From the NCBI GenBank assembly GCA_016934695.1, contig JAFGSH010000046.1, forward strand, positions 1 through 6,460: 6,460 nt of DNA. The letters are read 5' to 3'. Made by a program: the position numbers and the translations under genes. Position 1 is the stretch's first letter, and every line of letters starts with the position of its first letter. This DNA is from Deltaproteobacteria bacterium (lineage in GTDB: Bacteria; Desulfobacterota; Syntrophia; Syntrophales; UBA2210). Of this stretch, positions 4,948 to 6,460 are shown one piece after another. The notes beneath the pieces are model-generated. The model searched no databases. It saw only the letters and a program-made list of their open reading frames with translations, and was not told the DNA's origin.

Positions 4948-5688
4948 ATGAACGGCAGCCTGAAGGAATCGATTATCCGCTATCTGGACGATCGCGTGTC
5001 GGCGGTCGGGTTCGCGCCGGTGGAACGCTTTGCCGACGCCCCTGAGAGGCACCACCCGTCCGGTGTCTGCAAGGGGGCGAAAACGGTGGTCGTCTTCGGG
5101 ATCGAGATACCGCGCGGCGTCCTCGAATCGCCAGACTACAATCTGCACGCCCTGCACCGCTCCTACCACACCGTCTACCGCCGGCTCGACGAGATCAGCC
5201 TGGGGCTGTGCAACCTCATCGAATCGCAGGGTCCCTTCAGGGCCGTCATGGTGCCCAGCTACGCCCCCATGGTCTTCCACGAGTTCGAGCCGTGGGGGAT
5301 CCTTTCGCTCAAACATGCCGCCGTCCGCGCCGGCCTGGGGGCCTTCGGCCGCAGCGGTCAGATGTATCACCCGACTTACGGCTCGCGCCTGCGTCTGGCG
5401 GCGGTGGTGACGGACGCCGAGCTCCCCGGCGACCCGGTCATCGACGAGGACCCCTGTCCCCCGAAGTGCCATGCCTGCCAGAAGATCTGCCCGGCCGGGG
5501 CCTTTGCGTCCGACGGGACGTTCCGGAAGATGACCTGCATGGCCCACACGATCAAGCATGCCATCTATCCGCTGGCTCTCAAGGACGCCGAGGGACTGCG
5601 GCACATCGAACGGGTCATCAACACCGCCGGGTACGACTACTGGCTCGACTGCGACGAGTGCCTCAAGGTCTGTCCCAATAACCGGTAG
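4948..5688 (+). CDS. Double-[4Fe-4S] protein, QueG / reductive dehalogenase superfamily
   Basis: This 246-residue soluble protein has the C-terminal core shared by epoxyqueuosine reductase (QueG) and respiratory reductive dehalogenases (RdhA). AAVRAGLGAFGRSGQMYHP (124-142) and YGSRLRLAAVVTDAELPGD (144-162) correspond to the corrinoid-proximal segment, closer in wording to RdhA (AGLGxxGRxG, PxxGxRxRL, TDxxL) than to QueG. The cluster Cys are C170, C174, C177 and C181 (PCPPKCHACQKICP), then C197 and the C235-x2-C238-x3-C242 group ending in KVCPNNR. It lacks the Tat signal and length (about 450-500) of RdhA and the C-terminal HEAT-like region of QueG. It therefore seems a cytoplasmic, reduced member of unknown reaction. 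The start has AGGGGGAG at 4938-4945. It is divergent from a haloalkane dehalogenase with 126 bp between start codons. Many relatives are labelled epoxyqueuosine reductase by default; I would not assign that function. Confidence 0.85.
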   Translation: MNGSLKESIIRYLDDRVSAVGFAPVERFADAPERHHPSGVCKGAKTVVVFGIEIPRGVLESPDYNLHALHRSYHTVYRRLDEISLGLCNLIESQGPFRAVMVPSYAPMVFHEFEPWGILSLKHAAVRAGLGAFGRSGQMYHPTYGSRLRLAAVVTDAELPGDPVIDEDPCPPKCHACQKICPAGAFASDGTFRKMTCMAHTIKHAIYPLALKDAEGLRHIERVINTAGYDYWLDCDECLKVCPNNR

Positions 5689-5709
5689 AGGCGCGAACCG
5701 GCCGCCTCT
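5687..5709. terminator. Hairpin between convergent genes, possible bidirectional terminator
   Basis: AGAGGCG (5687-5693) pairs perfectly with CGCCTCT (5703-5709) across a 9-nt loop, overlapping the TAG stop of the FeS protein gene and lying 15 bp from the stop of larB on the other strand. The position between convergent genes suits a shared terminator or 3'-end stabiliser, but no T-run follows on either strand, so it is not a standard intrinsic terminator. Confidence 0.4.
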
Positions 5710-5724
5710 GTGCCGGGGCGGGAA

Positions 5725-6460
5725 TCACTCCAGTCTGTTGATCATGCCGGCCAGGTATCCCGCGCCGAAGCCGTTGTCGATGTTCACGACCGCCGTCCCG
5801 CAGGCGCAGCTGTTCAGCATTGCCAGGAGGGCGGACAGCCCTCCGAAGCTCGCCCCGTAACCCACGCTGGTGGGGACGGCTATGACTGGCTTGTCGACGA
5901 GGCCGCCGATAATGCTCGCCAGGGCTCCCTCCATACCGGCTACCGCTATCACCACCTTTGCCTTCGTGATGATATCCAGGCTGGCAAAGAGCCGGTGAAT
6001 CCCCGCGACCCCCACGTCGAAGACCCGCTCCACCCGGTTTCCCAGCATCTCCGCCGTTACGGCCGCCTCCTCCGCCACCGGGATGTCCGACGTCCCCGCC
6101 GTCACGACGGCGATGTAGGTGTCCGTGGGCGTGATCTCCTTCCTCCTGACCGTGATGATGCCGGGAACGGCGTGGTATTCCGCCTCCGGGCAGAGGGCCT
6201 TGACCGCCTCGTAGGCCTCTCTCGCGGCCTTGGTCGCCAGGATGTTGTTCCCCTTTTTCAGCATCTCGCCGATGATGGCGGCCACCTGCTCCTCCGTCTT
6301 CCCCGCGCAGTAGATGACCTCGGGGCAGCCGGTCCTGATCTCGCGGTGGTTGTCTATCTTCGCGAAGCCCAGATCCGTGAAGGGCAGATCCTTCAGCATC
6401 TCAGCCGCGGTGTCGGTCGACACCTTCCCCTTTTTGACGTCCTCCAGCAACTGCCTGATC
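5725..6460 (-). CDS. larB: Nickel-pincer nucleotide biosynthesis protein LarB (partial, N-terminus outside)
   Basis: LarB carboxylates the pyridinium ring of nicotinic acid adenine dinucleotide and releases AMP, giving the dicarboxylic precursor that LarE sulfurates and LarC loads with nickel. The C-terminal half is the PurE-like (AIR carboxylase) domain: VVTAGTSDIPVAEEAAVTAE, then FDVGVAGIHRL, AGMEGALASIIGGL and PVIAVPTSVGYGASFGGL. NSCACGTAVVNIDNGFGAGY near the end carries the cysteine (in NSC) expected to bind the substrate covalently. The reading frame continues to the window edge as IRQLLEDVKKGKVS, which fits the usual LarB start, so only a few residues are missing; the TTG at 6450 is not the start. 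It ends with TGA 36 bp from the convergent FeS protein gene. The visible 244 residues match the normal family length. larC, larE and lactate racemase are not in view. Confidence 0.93.
   Translation of the reverse strand, partial: IRQLLEDVKKGKVSTDTAAEMLKDLPFTDLGFAKIDNHREIRTGCPEVIYCAGKTEEQVAAIIGEMLKKGNNILATKAAREAYEAVKALCPEAEYHAVPGIITVRRKEITPTDTYIAVVTAGTSDIPVAEEAAVTAEMLGNRVERVFDVGVAGIHRLFASLDIITKAKVVIAVAGMEGALASIIGGLVDKPVIAVPTSVGYGASFGGLSALLAMLNSCACGTAVVNIDNGFGAGYLAGMINRLE

Noticed and set aside
4921..5604. A 227-codon minus-strand frame opposite the FeS protein gene
   Set aside because: It is an antisense shadow of a gene with two clear FeS Cys groups, and it crosses the promoter and start of that gene.
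5680..5701. Direct repeat AACCGG at 5680-5685 and 5696-5701 as an attachment site
   Set aside because: Six-base repeats are expected by chance, and the stretch is better explained by the hairpin between the convergent genes.
1..6460. CRISPR arrays, tRNA or rRNA genes, insertion sequences
   Set aside because: No regularly spaced repeats, tRNA-like cloverleaf or transposase motifs were seen on either strand.

Overview
The window is a 6.46 kb piece of a GC-rich bacterial chromosome. Strong sigma70-type promoters, G-rich ribosome binding sites, a stand-alone ModE-like regulator, a corrinoid/FeS-type protein related to reductive dehalogenases and a LarB homologue together fit an anaerobic bacterium of the Desulfobacterota/Syntrophus kind. 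That placement is inference from gene content and composition, not a match.

Layout. (1) 1-69 is the C-terminal end of a Cys-rich protein, followed by a GC palindrome. (2) 123-599 holds a near-consensus promoter and a 127-residue ModE-type winged-helix regulator without a molybdate-binding domain. (3) 600-947 has no protein gene. It holds a promoter-like pair, a hairpin with a seven-G loop and a strong intrinsic terminator, which together could be a small RNA of about 105 nt or a short leader. (4) 948-1526 encodes a small HExxH zincin-like protein of unknown function. (5) 1528-2437 is a markedly AT-rich island with one HNH endonuclease gene. Its upstream region carries repeated GAAATA/TATTTC elements and an 11-base match to the core of the phage SP6 RNA polymerase promoter. 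This island looks horizontally acquired. (6) 2438-3826 (minus) is a secreted DUF1254/DUF1214 protein with its own promoter. (7) 3916-4821 (minus) is a haloalkane dehalogenase of the DhlA type with all expected catalytic residues. (8) 4948-5688 (plus), divergent from the dehalogenase, is a short soluble double-[4Fe-4S] protein of the QueG/reductive dehalogenase superfamily with its own good promoter. (9) 5725-6460 (minus, convergent, running off the window) is LarB, which makes the precursor of the nickel-pincer nucleotide cofactor.

How the genes fit together. There is no single obvious operon, because strands alternate and most genes have their own promoter or ribosome binding site. The most suggestive grouping is the divergent pair of a hydrolytic dehalogenase and a reductive-dehalogenase-like FeS protein around a 126 bp shared control region, followed by the DUF1254 protein on the dehalogenase strand. 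The most unusual regions are the candidate small RNA at 776-881 and the control region of the AT-rich HNH island.
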